NCBI GenBank assembly: GCA_023260655.1
Contig: JALQUU010000010.1
Location: 1-60,302, forward strand
Length of the DNA stretch: 60,302 nucleotides
Source: Paracoccaceae bacterium
Lineage (GTDB): Bacteria > Pseudomonadota > Alphaproteobacteria > Rhodobacterales > Rhodobacteraceae
Reading direction: 5' to 3'
Every line of letters begins with the position of its first letter. The stretch's first letter is position 1. Shown piece after piece: positions 30,004-38,867 of the stretch. Below the pieces are notes generated by a model that was given only the letters and a program-made list of their open reading frames with translations, searched no databases and was not told the origin of the DNA. Made by a program: the position numbers and the translations under genes.

Positions 30004-30440
30004 GCCTGCCCCCCTTCCTGCCAAATCAGCTGAACATCCGGCATACGTTCGTCATTCATATTGCCGCTTGCGACCTCCAAGAAACCCGCCTTGGCATAGA
30101 ACGCGCGTGCATACGTGTTGGCGGCATGGGTCCAGAGTTCCAGCCATCCAGTTCTCTGGGCATCGCGCAGGAGCGCCTGCCCGTAGCCCAATCCCCGCGC
30201 TTCGGGGTGGACGTAAAGCGCATGCACCCGCGCCCCTTCGCGCGCCAGAAACGCAACCGGCCTTCCCGCGTGGCTTATCATCCGTACCCGCTCTTCCCGA
30301 AGGAGGGTGAAAAGGATCCTGATGTCAGTCAACCGCGAGCGGCGCACCGGCAGCCAGTCGGTTTTGCGGGTGAAGGCCCAGAGAATGCGCAAGAGTGCTG
30401 GCATATGCTTCATCCGGGCGATTTCGACGCGAGGAGTCAT
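30000..30440 (-). CDS. GNAT-family N-acetyltransferase
   Basis: A 146-residue GNAT protein. The acetyl-CoA-binding motif A is HALYVHPEARGLGYGQALL (about residues 73-91), followed by WTHAANTYARAFYAKAGF of motif B. It is wedged between the ycjX-like and ycjF-like genes and overlaps both (four bases at its start, three at its end), so all three are made from one transcript. The substrate is unknown; the position suggests it could modify a partner or a membrane-stress metabolite. Confidence 0.82.
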   Translation of the reverse strand: MTPRVEIARMKHMPALLRILWAFTRKTDWLPVRRSRLTDIRILFTLLREERVRMISHAGRPVAFLAREGARVHALYVHPEARGLGYGQALLRDAQRTGWLELWTHAANTYARAFYAKAGFLEVASGNMNDERMPDVQLIWQEGGQA

Positions 30441-31843
30441 AGCCGATCTCCCAGCAGGAATTCGGCGGCACGGTCCAGCCGGATATGCGGGGGGCCTTCG
30501 CCGGGCTTCAAGGTGAGGGCGGCAGGCGCAAACCGCATGACCTTCCAGTCTGTATCGCTCCATTCGCGCCCACCCGCGCGGGGGGGGCCGAGGACGGCAT
30601 TCGGGTCTTCAGGCAACTCACCGGGGTAGAACGCAGCTTGCTTGCCGGTTTCCAGAAGAGTGCCGCGCACGCATTCCAGATCGCGCCCGGCGTGCGGGAT
30701 CGTTTGCTCGACGGTGGCGCGCAACGAGGCGATCGCCATAGCGCCAGTCGTTGCACTCGCGAAATCCGCCCGATCCCGCGCTTGGCGCACGAGCGCCTCC
30801 ATGATCGCGGTGAGGCGGTTGTGTTGCGAATGATGCAAATGGTCGGCCTTGGTAGCGGCGAAGAGGCTGCGCTCCACCCTCCTTGCTCCCATCAAGCGCG
30901 AAAGCCAAGCATTCGCTCCGGGCCGGAAGGCGGAAAGCGTATCGGCCATTGCACGGCGCAGATCCTCCACGGCCTCCGGCCCTGCATGGATAGCGCCGAG
31001 TACATCGACGAGCACCACCTGCCGTTCGACTTTTGAGAAATGATCGCGAAAGAACGGGCGCACGACTTGCGCCTTATAGGCCTCGAAGCGCCGCTCCATT
31101 TCGCGCGCAAGAGAACCGCGCGGATTTGCGGAAGTGGGCAAGGGGGAAAAGGTGAGCACTGGGGAGCCTTCCAGTTCCCCCGGCATCAGGAACCGCCCCG
31201 GCGTGCAATCGGAAAACCCCGCTGCACGGGCGGCATGCAGATAGGCGGTGTAGTCGCGCGCCAAAGCCTGTGCTTGTTGTTCCGAATGCGGTTGCGCCGG
31301 GTCGGCTTCTCCCAAAGTTGCCAGGAACCCGCTCGCTTCCTTTCGCTTTGCCATCCGCTCCAGTGTCTCTGCGGACCAAACTTCGAAGCGCTTCTCCAGA
31401 AGTCCGAGGTCGAGCAGCCACTCACCAGGATAATCGACGATATCGATATGTACGGTGCGCGCGCCGCTGATCCCGGCGAGAAGTCCTGCGGGGCGAACTT
31501 TCAGCGAAATTCTGAGTTCGGAAACTGCGCGCGTGCTGTCCGGCCAATGTGGTTTCGAACCGGTAATGGCCGCCAGATGCGTCTCGTAATCGAAGCGTGG
31601 AACAGTGTCGTCGGGCTGCGGATGGAGATAGGCGGCTTCGATACGGGAGGCGGGGCTGAACTGGCCCATCCGCCCCCGATCCAGCAGGTTCGCAACCAGA
31701 GAGGTGATGAAAACGGTTTTGCCCGAGCGGGCAAGGCCTGTAACGCCGATGCGAATGACTGTTTCCGAGAAGGGGGCAACGAGGGCTTCCGCCATGGTCT
31801 CGATCCGAGACGCGATCTCGTTCGTCAATTCTGAAATTACCAA
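30437..31843 (-). CDS. YcjX-family (DUF463) P-loop GTPase-like protein
   Basis: A 468-residue YcjX/DUF463 protein with Walker A VTGLARSGKT (about residues 34-43) and the family's FITSLVANLLDRGRM right after it. DYPGEWLLDLGLL supplies a probable switch or Walker-B region, and VLVDVLGAIHAG is also conserved. The start is uncertain: TTG 31843 has GGAG upstream, whereas ATG 31795 would remove 16 residues. It heads the ycjX-GNAT-ycjF unit. The role is unknown, with a stress-response link in enterobacteria. Confidence 0.85.
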   Translation of the reverse strand: MVISELTNEIASRIETMAEALVAPFSETVIRIGVTGLARSGKTVFITSLVANLLDRGRMGQFSPASRIEAAYLHPQPDDTVPRFDYETHLAAITGSKPHWPDSTRAVSELRISLKVRPAGLLAGISGARTVHIDIVDYPGEWLLDLGLLEKRFEVWSAETLERMAKRKEASGFLATLGEADPAQPHSEQQAQALARDYTAYLHAARAAGFSDCTPGRFLMPGELEGSPVLTFSPLPTSANPRGSLAREMERRFEAYKAQVVRPFFRDHFSKVERQVVLVDVLGAIHAGPEAVEDLRRAMADTLSAFRPGANAWLSRLMGARRVERSLFAATKADHLHHSQHNRLTAIMEALVRQARDRADFASATTGAMAIASLRATVEQTIPHAGRDLECVRGTLLETGKQAAFYPGELPEDPNAVLGPPRAGGREWSDTDWKVMRFAPAALTLKPGEGPPHIRLDRAAEFLLGDRL

Positions 31844-31953
31844 ACCCGCACTCCAAGGCTCTGCCCACCATCAACATAAGCGTAAGCTCCTTCAGAAAAA
31901 AGGGTGCCGCCTCGGCTCTTTTCCCTTGAGCCAAGACCGGATAGAGACATTCC

Positions 31954-32721
31954 ATGCCTCGCTATGCTCTCCTCGTCGATTACCACGGTGCGCCGTTCTC
32001 CGGCTGGCAACGCCAGGCGGACCAGCCTTCCGTTCAAGGTGCCATCGAGGCGGCTTTGGCGAAGTTGGAACCCGGCCCACACACGATTGCCGCCGCAGGG
32101 CGCACCGATGCGGGAGTGCATGCGACCGGGCAGGTTGCGCATTGTGATCTTGAAAAGGACTGGGATGCGTTCCGGATTTCCGAGGCGCTGAACTTCCATT
32201 TGAAGCCCCTGCCCGTTGCGATTTTGCGCGCGGAGCGGGTTGCGGAGGACTGGCATGCCCGGTTCTCGGCCCATGAACGGCGCTATACCTACCGCGTGAT
32301 CGCGCGCCGCGCCCCCCTGACGCGCGATGCGGGATTGGCGTGGCAGGTAAAGAACCCGCTAGACGCGGAGGCCATGCAGGCGGCGGCGGATAAGATGCTG
32401 GGTTTGCACGATTTTACGACCTTCCGTGCAGCCCTTTGCCAAGCCAAAAGCCCCGTGAAGACGCTGAACGAGGCCCGGATCGAAACGCTGGAGGTGCCCG
32501 GCGGGATGGAATACCGCTTCCACTTCCGCGCGCGGTCATTCCTCCACAATCAGGTGCGTTCGATGGTGGGAAGCCTTGAGCGCGTCGGCACGGGGGCGTG
32601 GAGTGTTGAGGATTTCGCGGCGGCATTGGCGGCGGCGGACCGGACGCGATGCGGGCCAGTTGCGCCAGCGGATGGTTTGACGCTGACCGGGGTGGGCTAC
32701 GCTTCGGATCCCTTCCGGTAG
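31954..32721 (+). CDS. truA: tRNA pseudouridine(38-40) synthase TruA
   Basis: A 255-residue enzyme that isomerises uridines 38-40 in the anticodon stem-loop of many tRNAs. The catalytic aspartate is D52 in [29 protein letters not shown] near residue 195 is also characteristic. The length is normal. It is divergent from the ycjX group across about 110 bases. A copy of the 3'-end repeat follows directly. Confidence 0.95.
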   Translation: MPRYALLVDYHGAPFSGWQRQADQPSVQGAIEAALAKLEPGPHTIAAAGRTDAGVHATGQVAHCDLEKDWDAFRISEALNFHLKPLPVAILRAERVAEDWHARFSAHERRYTYRVIARRAPLTRDAGLAWQVKNPLDAEAMQAAADKMLGLHDFTTFRAALCQAKSPVKTLNEARIETLEVPGGMEYRFHFRARSFLHNQVRSMVGSLERVGTGAWSVEDFAAALAAADRTRCGPVAPADGLTLTGVGYASDPFR

Positions 32722-32760
32722 AGGGGCGCTGCCCCCCCAGGATATTTAGCAAAGAGAAAG
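32722..32760. repeat. Short copy of the 3'-end repeat after truA
   Basis: A GGGGC-GCT-GCCCC hairpin (32723-32735) is followed by GATATTT (32741-32747) and AAAGAGAAAG (32751-32760). The order matches the GC hairpin plus GGATATTT part of the complete copies, and the same AGAGAAAG tail recurs at 48376. It separates the convergent truA and phosphodiesterase genes. Confidence 0.55.
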
Positions 32761-32766
32761 AACGAG

Positions 32767-33603
32767 TTAGTCGAGGAAGGGCTCGGCTTTCATCGTGCTC
32801 GGGATATCAGCGCCGAGGCGCTTGAGGATGGTGGGGGCGAGTTGTAGTTGGTGCAGCACTGTATCAGGTGCCGGGCCTTTTGCGGGGCCGAAGTAATAGA
32901 GCGCAAACTCTTGTTGTAGCGGGGTTTTCCCGCCGTGATGGCCGCGTTCGTCTTGGCCGTGGTCGGCGGTGACGATGACTTCGTAGCCTTGGGCGAGCCA
33001 TTTCGGGATGAAGGGGGCGAGCATTTCGTCCATGACGTAGCAGGCGTGATCCATCTCTTTGCAATCGTGGTAGAAACGGTGGCCCATGCTGTCGAGCGTG
33101 CAGGTATGGAGGATGCCGTAGTCGAGGCTAAAGCGCCCGCAAAGCATTGAAAGCGTTGCGAAAAGATCGACGTCGGAGGGGGTCATCTGGTTCTTCTGGC
33201 CATAGCCCGTCATGGTGTGGAAGCGGCCGTGGTTGATGGTTTGGCTTTCAGGCTCGTCGTATTCGAGGTCGCGGACGAGATCGAAGGGGTGGCGGTTGAA
33301 AAACTCCGACCAGAAGCTGTGCGTGACCGCTCCTGTGACCCCTCCGGCCTTCCGGACCTCCGAAAAAATGTCTGGAAAATCAATGCGAAAGACGTTGCCG
33401 TTGCCGGTGCAGCCGTGGGTTTGGGGGGGGAGGCCGGTGTGGATGGAGGCGTAGCAGGAGGCCGAGGTGGAGGGCAGGACGGAGCGCATTGTCCATGTTT
33501 GAGCCATGCCCTGCTCGACCCATCCCTCCAGATTTCCGAACAATTTCCGCCAGTTACGAAGGGGGACGCCGTCGAGGATGATGAGGAGTAGTTTCGATTT
33601 CAT
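32767..33603 (-). CDS. Alkaline-phosphatase/type I phosphodiesterase superfamily protein
   Basis: A 278-residue member of the nucleotide pyrophosphatase/phosphodiesterase superfamily. The N-terminal LLLIILDGVPLRNW provides a metal-ligand aspartate, SVLPSTSASCYASIHTG carries the Ser/Thr nucleophile region, and the late TADHGQDERGHHGG gives metal-binding histidines and aspartates. It has no signal peptide and is probably cytoplasmic. It lies 127 bases downstream of the peptide ABC genes and may be the last gene of that unit. The substrate is unknown. Confidence 0.82.
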   Translation of the reverse strand: MKSKLLLIILDGVPLRNWRKLFGNLEGWVEQGMAQTWTMRSVLPSTSASCYASIHTGLPPQTHGCTGNGNVFRIDFPDIFSEVRKAGGVTGAVTHSFWSEFFNRHPFDLVRDLEYDEPESQTINHGRFHTMTGYGQKNQMTPSDVDLFATLSMLCGRFSLDYGILHTCTLDSMGHRFYHDCKEMDHACYVMDEMLAPFIPKWLAQGYEVIVTADHGQDERGHHGGKTPLQQEFALYYFGPAKGPAPDTVLHQLQLAPTILKRLGADIPSTMKAEPFLD

Positions 33604-33730
33604 GGCTCTGGCTCTGCTCTGGGTAAGGGGGAAAAACCGGTTTTCGAAGCGTATCGATTGCGTCTGGCAAGCGTCATGACGTTGGTGCGGCCCTCCGCCC
33701 CGAGACAGGCCCGGGGCGCAGGGGGTATTT

Positions 33731-35365
33731 TCAGTTTCCGGCGCTTTCCATGCGGCGCGAGGACAGCACGTCTTCGAGCCAGCCCAAGCGCATCTCCGGC
33801 ACCGAACCGAGGAGGAGGTCGGTGTAATCGTCGAAGGGGGGCGTCAGGACTTCGGTCTTGGTGCCGTAGCGCACGACGCGGCCCTTGAACATCACGGCGA
33901 TTGAATCGGCGATGGCTTTCACCGTGGCCAGATCGTGGGTGATGAAGAGATAGGCCACGTCTTCGGCTTTCTGGAGGTCCAGAAGCAGCTTGAGGATGCC
34001 ATCGGCCACCAGCGGATCAAGCGCCGAGGTGACTTCATCGCAGATGATGAGCTTGGGCTTCGCGGCCAAGGCCCGCGCGATGCAGACGCGCTGTTTCTGG
34101 CCGCCGGAAAGTTCGGCCGGATAACGGTCGATGAAGCCTGCGCCCATTTCGATCTGGTCGAGGAGTTCCTGCGTGCGCTTGCGCTTCGCCTCGCCCTTGA
34201 GGCCAAAATAGAACTCCAAGGGGCGACCGATGATGGTGCCGACGGTCTGGCGCGGGTTCATCGCCACGTCGGCCATCTGGTAGATCATCTGCAATTCCCG
34301 CAGATCATCCCGCGAGCGGCCTGCGAGATCGCGCGACAAGGTGCGGCCTGCGAAGTCGATCTTGCCCGCCGACGGCGGTAGGAGGCCCGTGATCACACGG
34401 GCGAGCGTGGATTTGCCCGAACCGGACTCGCCTACGATGGCCAGCGTTTGACCGGGTGCGAGCGAGACGTTCACATCGGAAAGCACATCGAATTTCGTGC
34501 CGCGATAGCGCGCGGTAATGCCATCGACGGTGAGCACGGGTGCGGCAAGGGTTTTTTCCTGATGCTCGATGGAGCGCACCGAAACGAGGGCTTGGGTGTA
34601 TTCCTTGGCGGGGCGGTTGATGATCTGGTCGGTTTCGCCGTGTTCGACCATTTCACCGTGCCGGAGCACCATGATTTCATCCGAGACCTGCGCCACGACT
34701 GCGAGATCGTGAGTGATGTAGAGCGCGGCAACGCCGGTATCGCGGATCGCATCCTTGATGGCGGCGAGCACGTCGATCTGGGTGGTCACGTCAAGCGCGG
34801 TGGTCGGTTCGTCGAAGACCACAAGATCGGGCTGAGGGCAAAGCGCCATGGCGGTCATAGCGCGCTGCAACTGGCCGCCCGAGACTTGGTGCGGGTAGCG
34901 GTTGCCGAAGGTTTCGGGATTTGGAAGGCCCAGTTTCTTGAAGAGAACAACCGCGCGCTTTTCGGCCTCTTCGCGCGAGCAGCGGCCATGGTGCACGGCC
35001 GCTTCCGTGACCTGCTCCATCAGCTTTTTCGCAGGGTTGAAGGCGGCAGCGGCGGATTGGGCAACGTAAGTGACTTCCGCGCCACGCACGGCACGAAGGC
35101 CGCGCGGGGAGAGCTTGAGGATATCACGCCCGTTGACGTGCACCTCGCCGCCGGTGATCCGTACACCGCCCCGACCATAGGCCATAGACGACAGGCCGAT
35201 GGTGGATTTGCCAGCACCGGATTCCCCGATGAGGCCCAGAACGCGACCCTTTTCGAGAGTGAAGGAGACGCCTTTCACGATCTCGATATCGCGCGATTTT
35301 TCCCCCGGCGGGTGGATCGTGGCGCCGATTTTCAGGCCACGCACTTCGAGCAGCATATTGCCCAT
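33731..35365 (-). CDS. Peptide ABC transporter ATPase, fused DppD-DppF type
   Basis: A 544-residue protein with two complete ABC domains that energise oligopeptide or dipeptide uptake. The first has GESGAGKST (about residues 47-55), VSGGQLQR and FDEPTTALD; the second has GESGSGKST, LSGGQKQR and CDEVTSALD. Each ends with a C-terminal extension as in Dpp/Opp ATPases. Its ATG overlaps the permease stop (TAATG). The fusion of two subunits into one chain is common in alphaproteobacteria. Confidence 0.92.
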   Translation of the reverse strand: MGNMLLEVRGLKIGATIHPPGEKSRDIEIVKGVSFTLEKGRVLGLIGESGAGKSTIGLSSMAYGRGGVRITGGEVHVNGRDILKLSPRGLRAVRGAEVTYVAQSAAAAFNPAKKLMEQVTEAAVHHGRCSREEAEKRAVVLFKKLGLPNPETFGNRYPHQVSGGQLQRAMTAMALCPQPDLVVFDEPTTALDVTTQIDVLAAIKDAIRDTGVAALYITHDLAVVAQVSDEIMVLRHGEMVEHGETDQIINRPAKEYTQALVSVRSIEHQEKTLAAPVLTVDGITARYRGTKFDVLSDVNVSLAPGQTLAIVGESGSGKSTLARVITGLLPPSAGKIDFAGRTLSRDLAGRSRDDLRELQMIYQMADVAMNPRQTVGTIIGRPLEFYFGLKGEAKRKRTQELLDQIEMGAGFIDRYPAELSGGQKQRVCIARALAAKPKLIICDEVTSALDPLVADGILKLLLDLQKAEDVAYLFITHDLATVKAIADSIAVMFKGRVVRYGTKTEVLTPPFDDYTDLLLGSVPEMRLGWLEDVLSSRRMESAGN

Positions 35366-36177
35366 TAGCGGCCCCCTTTCAGCGAGGTGGTGCGGTTGAG
35401 CACCCAGTCGGCCACGAGGTTGACCGAGATGGCCAGCGTGGCGATGGCGAAGGCGGGCACGAGGGCGGCGGGAATGCCATACACGATGCCTTCCTTGTTT
35501 TCCTTCACGATCCCGCCCCAGTCCGCAGCAGGTGGTTGAACGCCGAGGCCGAGGAAGGAGAGCGTGGAGACGAAGAGCACCATGAAGATGAACCGCAGAC
35601 CCATTTCCGCCACGAGGGGCGAAAGGGCGTTCGGCAGGATTTCACGGAAGATCACCCAGAGGCGGCCTTCCCCGCGCAGGCGTGCGGCTTCGACATAGTC
35701 CATCACCGTGATGTCGACCGCGACGGCGCGGGCGAGACGGTAAACGCGGGTGGCATCGAGAAGGCCCATGACGAGGATCAGCACCGTGATCGTGACGGGC
35801 ATCACCGAGAGCACGACGAGGGCGAAGATCAGCGAGGGGATCGCCATCACCAGATCGACGAAGCGCGAGAGCGCCTGATCGACCCAGCCGCCGATGGTGG
35901 CGGCGAGGAAGCCGAGGATCGAACCCGTGGTGAAGCTGAGGATCGTGGCGGCCGTGGCGATGAAGATCGTGGTGCGGCCGCCGTAGATCATGCGGGTGAG
36001 AAGATCGCGGCCGATGGAGTCGGTGCCGAGCCAATGCTCGGGGCCCATCGGTTCCCAGACGCCACCCACGACTTCCGCCATACCGTAGGGGGCGATGACG
36101 GGAGCGAAGATCGCGGCAAGGAAATAGAGCGAGGTGAAAAAGAGGCCGATCATTGCCGAGACGGGCATACGCATCAT
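35365..36177 (-). CDS. Peptide ABC transporter permease, DppC type
   Basis: A 270-residue inner-membrane permease with about six helices and the EAA loop of the family (EAARLRGEGRLWVIFREILPNAL near residues 160-180). The periplasmic stretch HWLGTDSIGRDLLTRMIYG is a hallmark of DppC/OppC. It overlaps the upstream DppB-type gene (ATGA) and the downstream ATPase gene, so the subunits are translationally coupled. Confidence 0.92.
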   Translation of the reverse strand: MMRMPVSAMIGLFFTSLYFLAAIFAPVIAPYGMAEVVGGVWEPMGPEHWLGTDSIGRDLLTRMIYGGRTTIFIATAATILSFTTGSILGFLAATIGGWVDQALSRFVDLVMAIPSLIFALVVLSVMPVTITVLILVMGLLDATRVYRLARAVAVDITVMDYVEAARLRGEGRLWVIFREILPNALSPLVAEMGLRFIFMVLFVSTLSFLGLGVQPPAADWGGIVKENKEGIVYGIPAALVPAFAIATLAISVNLVADWVLNRTTSLKGGR

Positions 36178-37130
36178 TTCGGGTGCCTCAGTCGCGGGTT
36201 CGAGAGGATCGAGACGATGTCTGCGATCATGTTGAGGCAGATGTAGACAGCGGCGAAGACAAGGCCGCAGGCCTGCACCACGGGCACGTCACGTTTCGCC
36301 ACATGGTCGACGAGATACTGGCCCATGCCGGGATAGACGAAGACCACTTCCACCACGACGACGCCAACGACGAGATAGGCGAGGTTCAGCATCACCACAT
36401 TGACGATCGGGGCGATGGCGTTGGGGAAGGCGTGGCGGGCGATGACCTTGAAGGAGGAAAGCCCCTTCAGTTCGGCGGTTTCGATATAGGCCGATTGCAT
36501 CACGTTGAGGATGGCGGCGCGGGTCATGCGCATCATATGGGCGAGCACGACGAGGGTGAGCACGATCACCGGAAGGGCGATGGCATTGAGTTTCTCGCCC
36601 AAGGACATGCCGTCATTGATCATGGCGACCGTGGTGAACATGCGCAGTTTCACGGCGATGAAGTAGATCAGCACGTAGCCGATCAGGAATTCGGGGATCG
36701 AGATCGAGGCCAGAGTGACGCCGGAGATCAGCTTGTCGGGCCAGCGGCCTTCATAGCGAACGGCGAGGAGGCCCAAGAAAATCGCCAGTGGCACCGAGAT
36801 GATGGCGGCCCAGAAGGCGAGGAAGAGCGTATTGCCGAGACGTTTGCCCATGGTGTCCGCGATATCGAGGCGGTTGGTGAGCGAAGTGCCCAGATCGCCA
36901 TGGAGAACGCCGCCCAGCCAGTCGAAATAGCGCTGCACGGGAGGCACATCGAGGCCGAGCTCGGCGCGGAGGTTTGCAAGGGCTTGCGGTGTTGCGGATT
37001 GGCCGAGGATCGACTGCGCCACATCGCCCGGCAGGATCATTGTCCCGGCGAAGATCAGCGCGGAGGCCGCGACAAGGAGGAGGCACCCCAGCGCTAAGCG
37101 CTGGAGCACCAGTTTCAAGATCGGATGCAT
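36174..37130 (-). CDS. Peptide ABC transporter permease, DppB type
   Basis: A 318-residue permease with the DppB/OppB signature: an N-terminal helix, a periplasmic section with LGLDVPPVQRYFDWLGGVLHGDLGTS, then five C-terminal helices and the EAA-like loop IETAELKGLSSFKVIARHAFPNA. It follows the binding-protein gene by 17 bases. It pairs with the DppC-type subunit to form the channel. Confidence 0.92.
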   Translation of the reverse strand: MHPILKLVLQRLALGCLLLVAASALIFAGTMILPGDVAQSILGQSATPQALANLRAELGLDVPPVQRYFDWLGGVLHGDLGTSLTNRLDIADTMGKRLGNTLFLAFWAAIISVPLAIFLGLLAVRYEGRWPDKLISGVTLASISIPEFLIGYVLIYFIAVKLRMFTTVAMINDGMSLGEKLNAIALPVIVLTLVVLAHMMRMTRAAILNVMQSAYIETAELKGLSSFKVIARHAFPNAIAPIVNVVMLNLAYLVVGVVVVEVVFVYPGMGQYLVDHVAKRDVPVVQACGLVFAAVYICLNMIADIVSILSNPRLRHPK

Positions 37131-37147
37131 CTATCGTGCACCGAGGC

Positions 37148-38743
37148 TCAGGCGAGCCAGCAGACTTGGCTGGCGCGGCCGCCCATAAGTTCGCCGGTGC
37201 CATCCTTTTCCCAGCCCTGAACTTTTTCCGAAAGGCCATCGACATAGTCGTTGAACATCGGGCAGATCAGGCCGCCTTCGTCACGCAGCATGTTGGCCAT
37301 TTCGCTGTAGAGAGCCTTGCGCTTCGTGCCGTCCAGTTCGGCGCGGGCTGCGAGGAGCTTGGCGTCGAAATCGGCGTTCTTGAACTTGGTGTCGTTCCAG
37401 TCTGCCGAGGAAAGATAGGCGGTGGAGTACATCTGGTCCTGCACAGGGCGACCGCCCCAGTAGGAGGCGCAGAAGGGCTGCTTGTTCCAGACTTCCGACC
37501 AGTAACCGTCGTTCGGCTCGCGCTTGATTTCGAGCGGGATGCCAGCGGCGGCTGCGGATTGCTGGAAGAGAGCGGCGGCATCAACGGCACCCGGGAAGGC
37601 ACCATCGGCAACGCGCAGGATGATCGGCGAACCGTCATGGCCCGACTTCTTGTAGTGCTCGGCGGCCTTGGCGGCGTCGTATTCACGCTGCGGGATCGAC
37701 GAGTCAAAGAGCGGGTAGGAAGCGTTGATCGGGAAGTCGTTGCCGACCGAGCCGAAGCCCATGAGGATCTTGTCGACCATTTCCTGACGGTTGATCGCAT
37801 ACTTGAGCGCGAGACGCAGGTCGTTGTTGTCGAAGGGTGCGGTATCGCAATGCATGATGAACACGTAGTGGCCGGGGCCGCCCACGTTTTCCACACGCAC
37901 GCCCGGTGCGCGGCTCAGGAGGCCAGCAACTTTCGGGTCAACGCGGTTGACGATATGCGCCTGACCGGACTGGAGCGCCGCCATACGAGCGGTCGCGTCG
38001 TTGATGACGATGATTTCGACTTCATCGACGTGGCCGCGCGTCGAATCCCAGTAGTTCGGGTTCTTCTTGAAGAGGTGACGCACACCCGGCTCGTCGGAAA
38101 CGAGCATGTAAGCGCCCGAACCGATACCGGCTGCCGGATTGTCGAAGCCGCCATCGGGCTGGATCATCAGGTGATAGTCCGCCATCAGGTAGGGAAGGTC
38201 GGCGTTTGCGGTGTGCAGGTTCATCACGAAGGTATCGCCATCAACCGACATCGACTCGATGCCCTTGACGATGCCAAGCGCGCCCGACTTCGACTCTTCG
38301 TTCGAGTGACGCTCGATGGTGCGCATCACGTCCTGTGCGGTGACCGACTTGCCGTTGTGGAACTCGACGCCCGAACGGATCTTGAAGCGCCAGGTTTTCG
38401 CGTCGGGCGAGGATTCCACCGATTCCGCGAGGCGCGGGTCGATCGAACCGTCGGATTTCACTTCCACGAGGGTTTCAGCGAAAGCGTGGAGGTTGTGGTA
38501 AGGCACCTGGCTCGCGGCGAGTGCCGGATCGAGCGTGTTGGTGCTTTCGCCGCCAGTCGAACCGATCTTCAGTGTGCCGCCCTTGTTGGGGCCTGCGGCT
38601 TTCACGGCGGTGGAGAGCAGGGTGTTGGCCATTGCGGCCGTCACACCGAGCGCGGCCATGCGGCCTACGAATTCGCGGCGGGTCATACGGCCCTTCGCGG
38701 CAAGTTTGGTGAAGTGTTGGATCTCGCGATCACGATCGTTCAT
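37148..38743 (-). CDS. Periplasmic peptide-binding protein of the ABC transporter
   Basis: A 531-residue extracytoplasmic solute-binding protein (family 5, Dpp/Opp). The N-terminus carries a Tat-like signal with twin arginines in MTRREFVGRMAALG (about residues 20-33). The mature part begins with GGTLKIGSTGGESTNTLDPAL, and KTWRFKIRSGVEFHNGKSVTAQDV is the family core. GGGAGG precedes ATG 38743. It is the first gene after a recognisable promoter and palindrome and is probably the most highly expressed of the unit. Confidence 0.92.
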   Translation of the reverse strand: MNDRDREIQHFTKLAAKGRMTRREFVGRMAALGVTAAMANTLLSTAVKAAGPNKGGTLKIGSTGGESTNTLDPALAASQVPYHNLHAFAETLVEVKSDGSIDPRLAESVESSPDAKTWRFKIRSGVEFHNGKSVTAQDVMRTIERHSNEESKSGALGIVKGIESMSVDGDTFVMNLHTANADLPYLMADYHLMIQPDGGFDNPAAGIGSGAYMLVSDEPGVRHLFKKNPNYWDSTRGHVDEVEIIVINDATARMAALQSGQAHIVNRVDPKVAGLLSRAPGVRVENVGGPGHYVFIMHCDTAPFDNNDLRLALKYAINRQEMVDKILMGFGSVGNDFPINASYPLFDSSIPQREYDAAKAAEHYKKSGHDGSPIILRVADGAFPGAVDAAALFQQSAAAAGIPLEIKREPNDGYWSEVWNKQPFCASYWGGRPVQDQMYSTAYLSSADWNDTKFKNADFDAKLLAARAELDGTKRKALYSEMANMLRDEGGLICPMFNDYVDGLSEKVQGWEKDGTGELMGGRASQVCWLA

Positions 38744-38791
38744 GGTAGCCTCCCTATTGGCTTCCTGTTGGCGCCCCGGTTTGCCCGGTGA

Positions 38792-38811
38792 CATTGACTG
38801 ATGAGTCAATG
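38792..38811. promoter_or_regulatory. Palindromic operator before the peptide-binding protein gene
   Basis: CATTGACT (38792-38799) and AGTCAATG (38804-38811) form a perfect inverted repeat with a four-base centre. It overlaps the -10-like element of the promoter predicted below, the usual place for a repressor site. No regulator gene is adjacent. Confidence 0.5.
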
Positions 38812-38837
38812 AAAACCCATCGTTCCCCAGTTATCAA
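38809..38837 (-). promoter_or_regulatory. Predicted sigma-70-type promoter of the peptide ABC unit
   Basis: On the minus strand TTGATA (38837-38832) and TTTCAT (38814-38809) are separated by 17 bases, a fair -35/-10 pair about 70 bases before the binding-protein start codon. It would allow the transporter genes to be transcribed separately from the upstream CocE-type gene. Confidence 0.4.
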
Positions 38838-38867
38838 GAAAAATCCTGAAACTGGACTTATCGTTTT

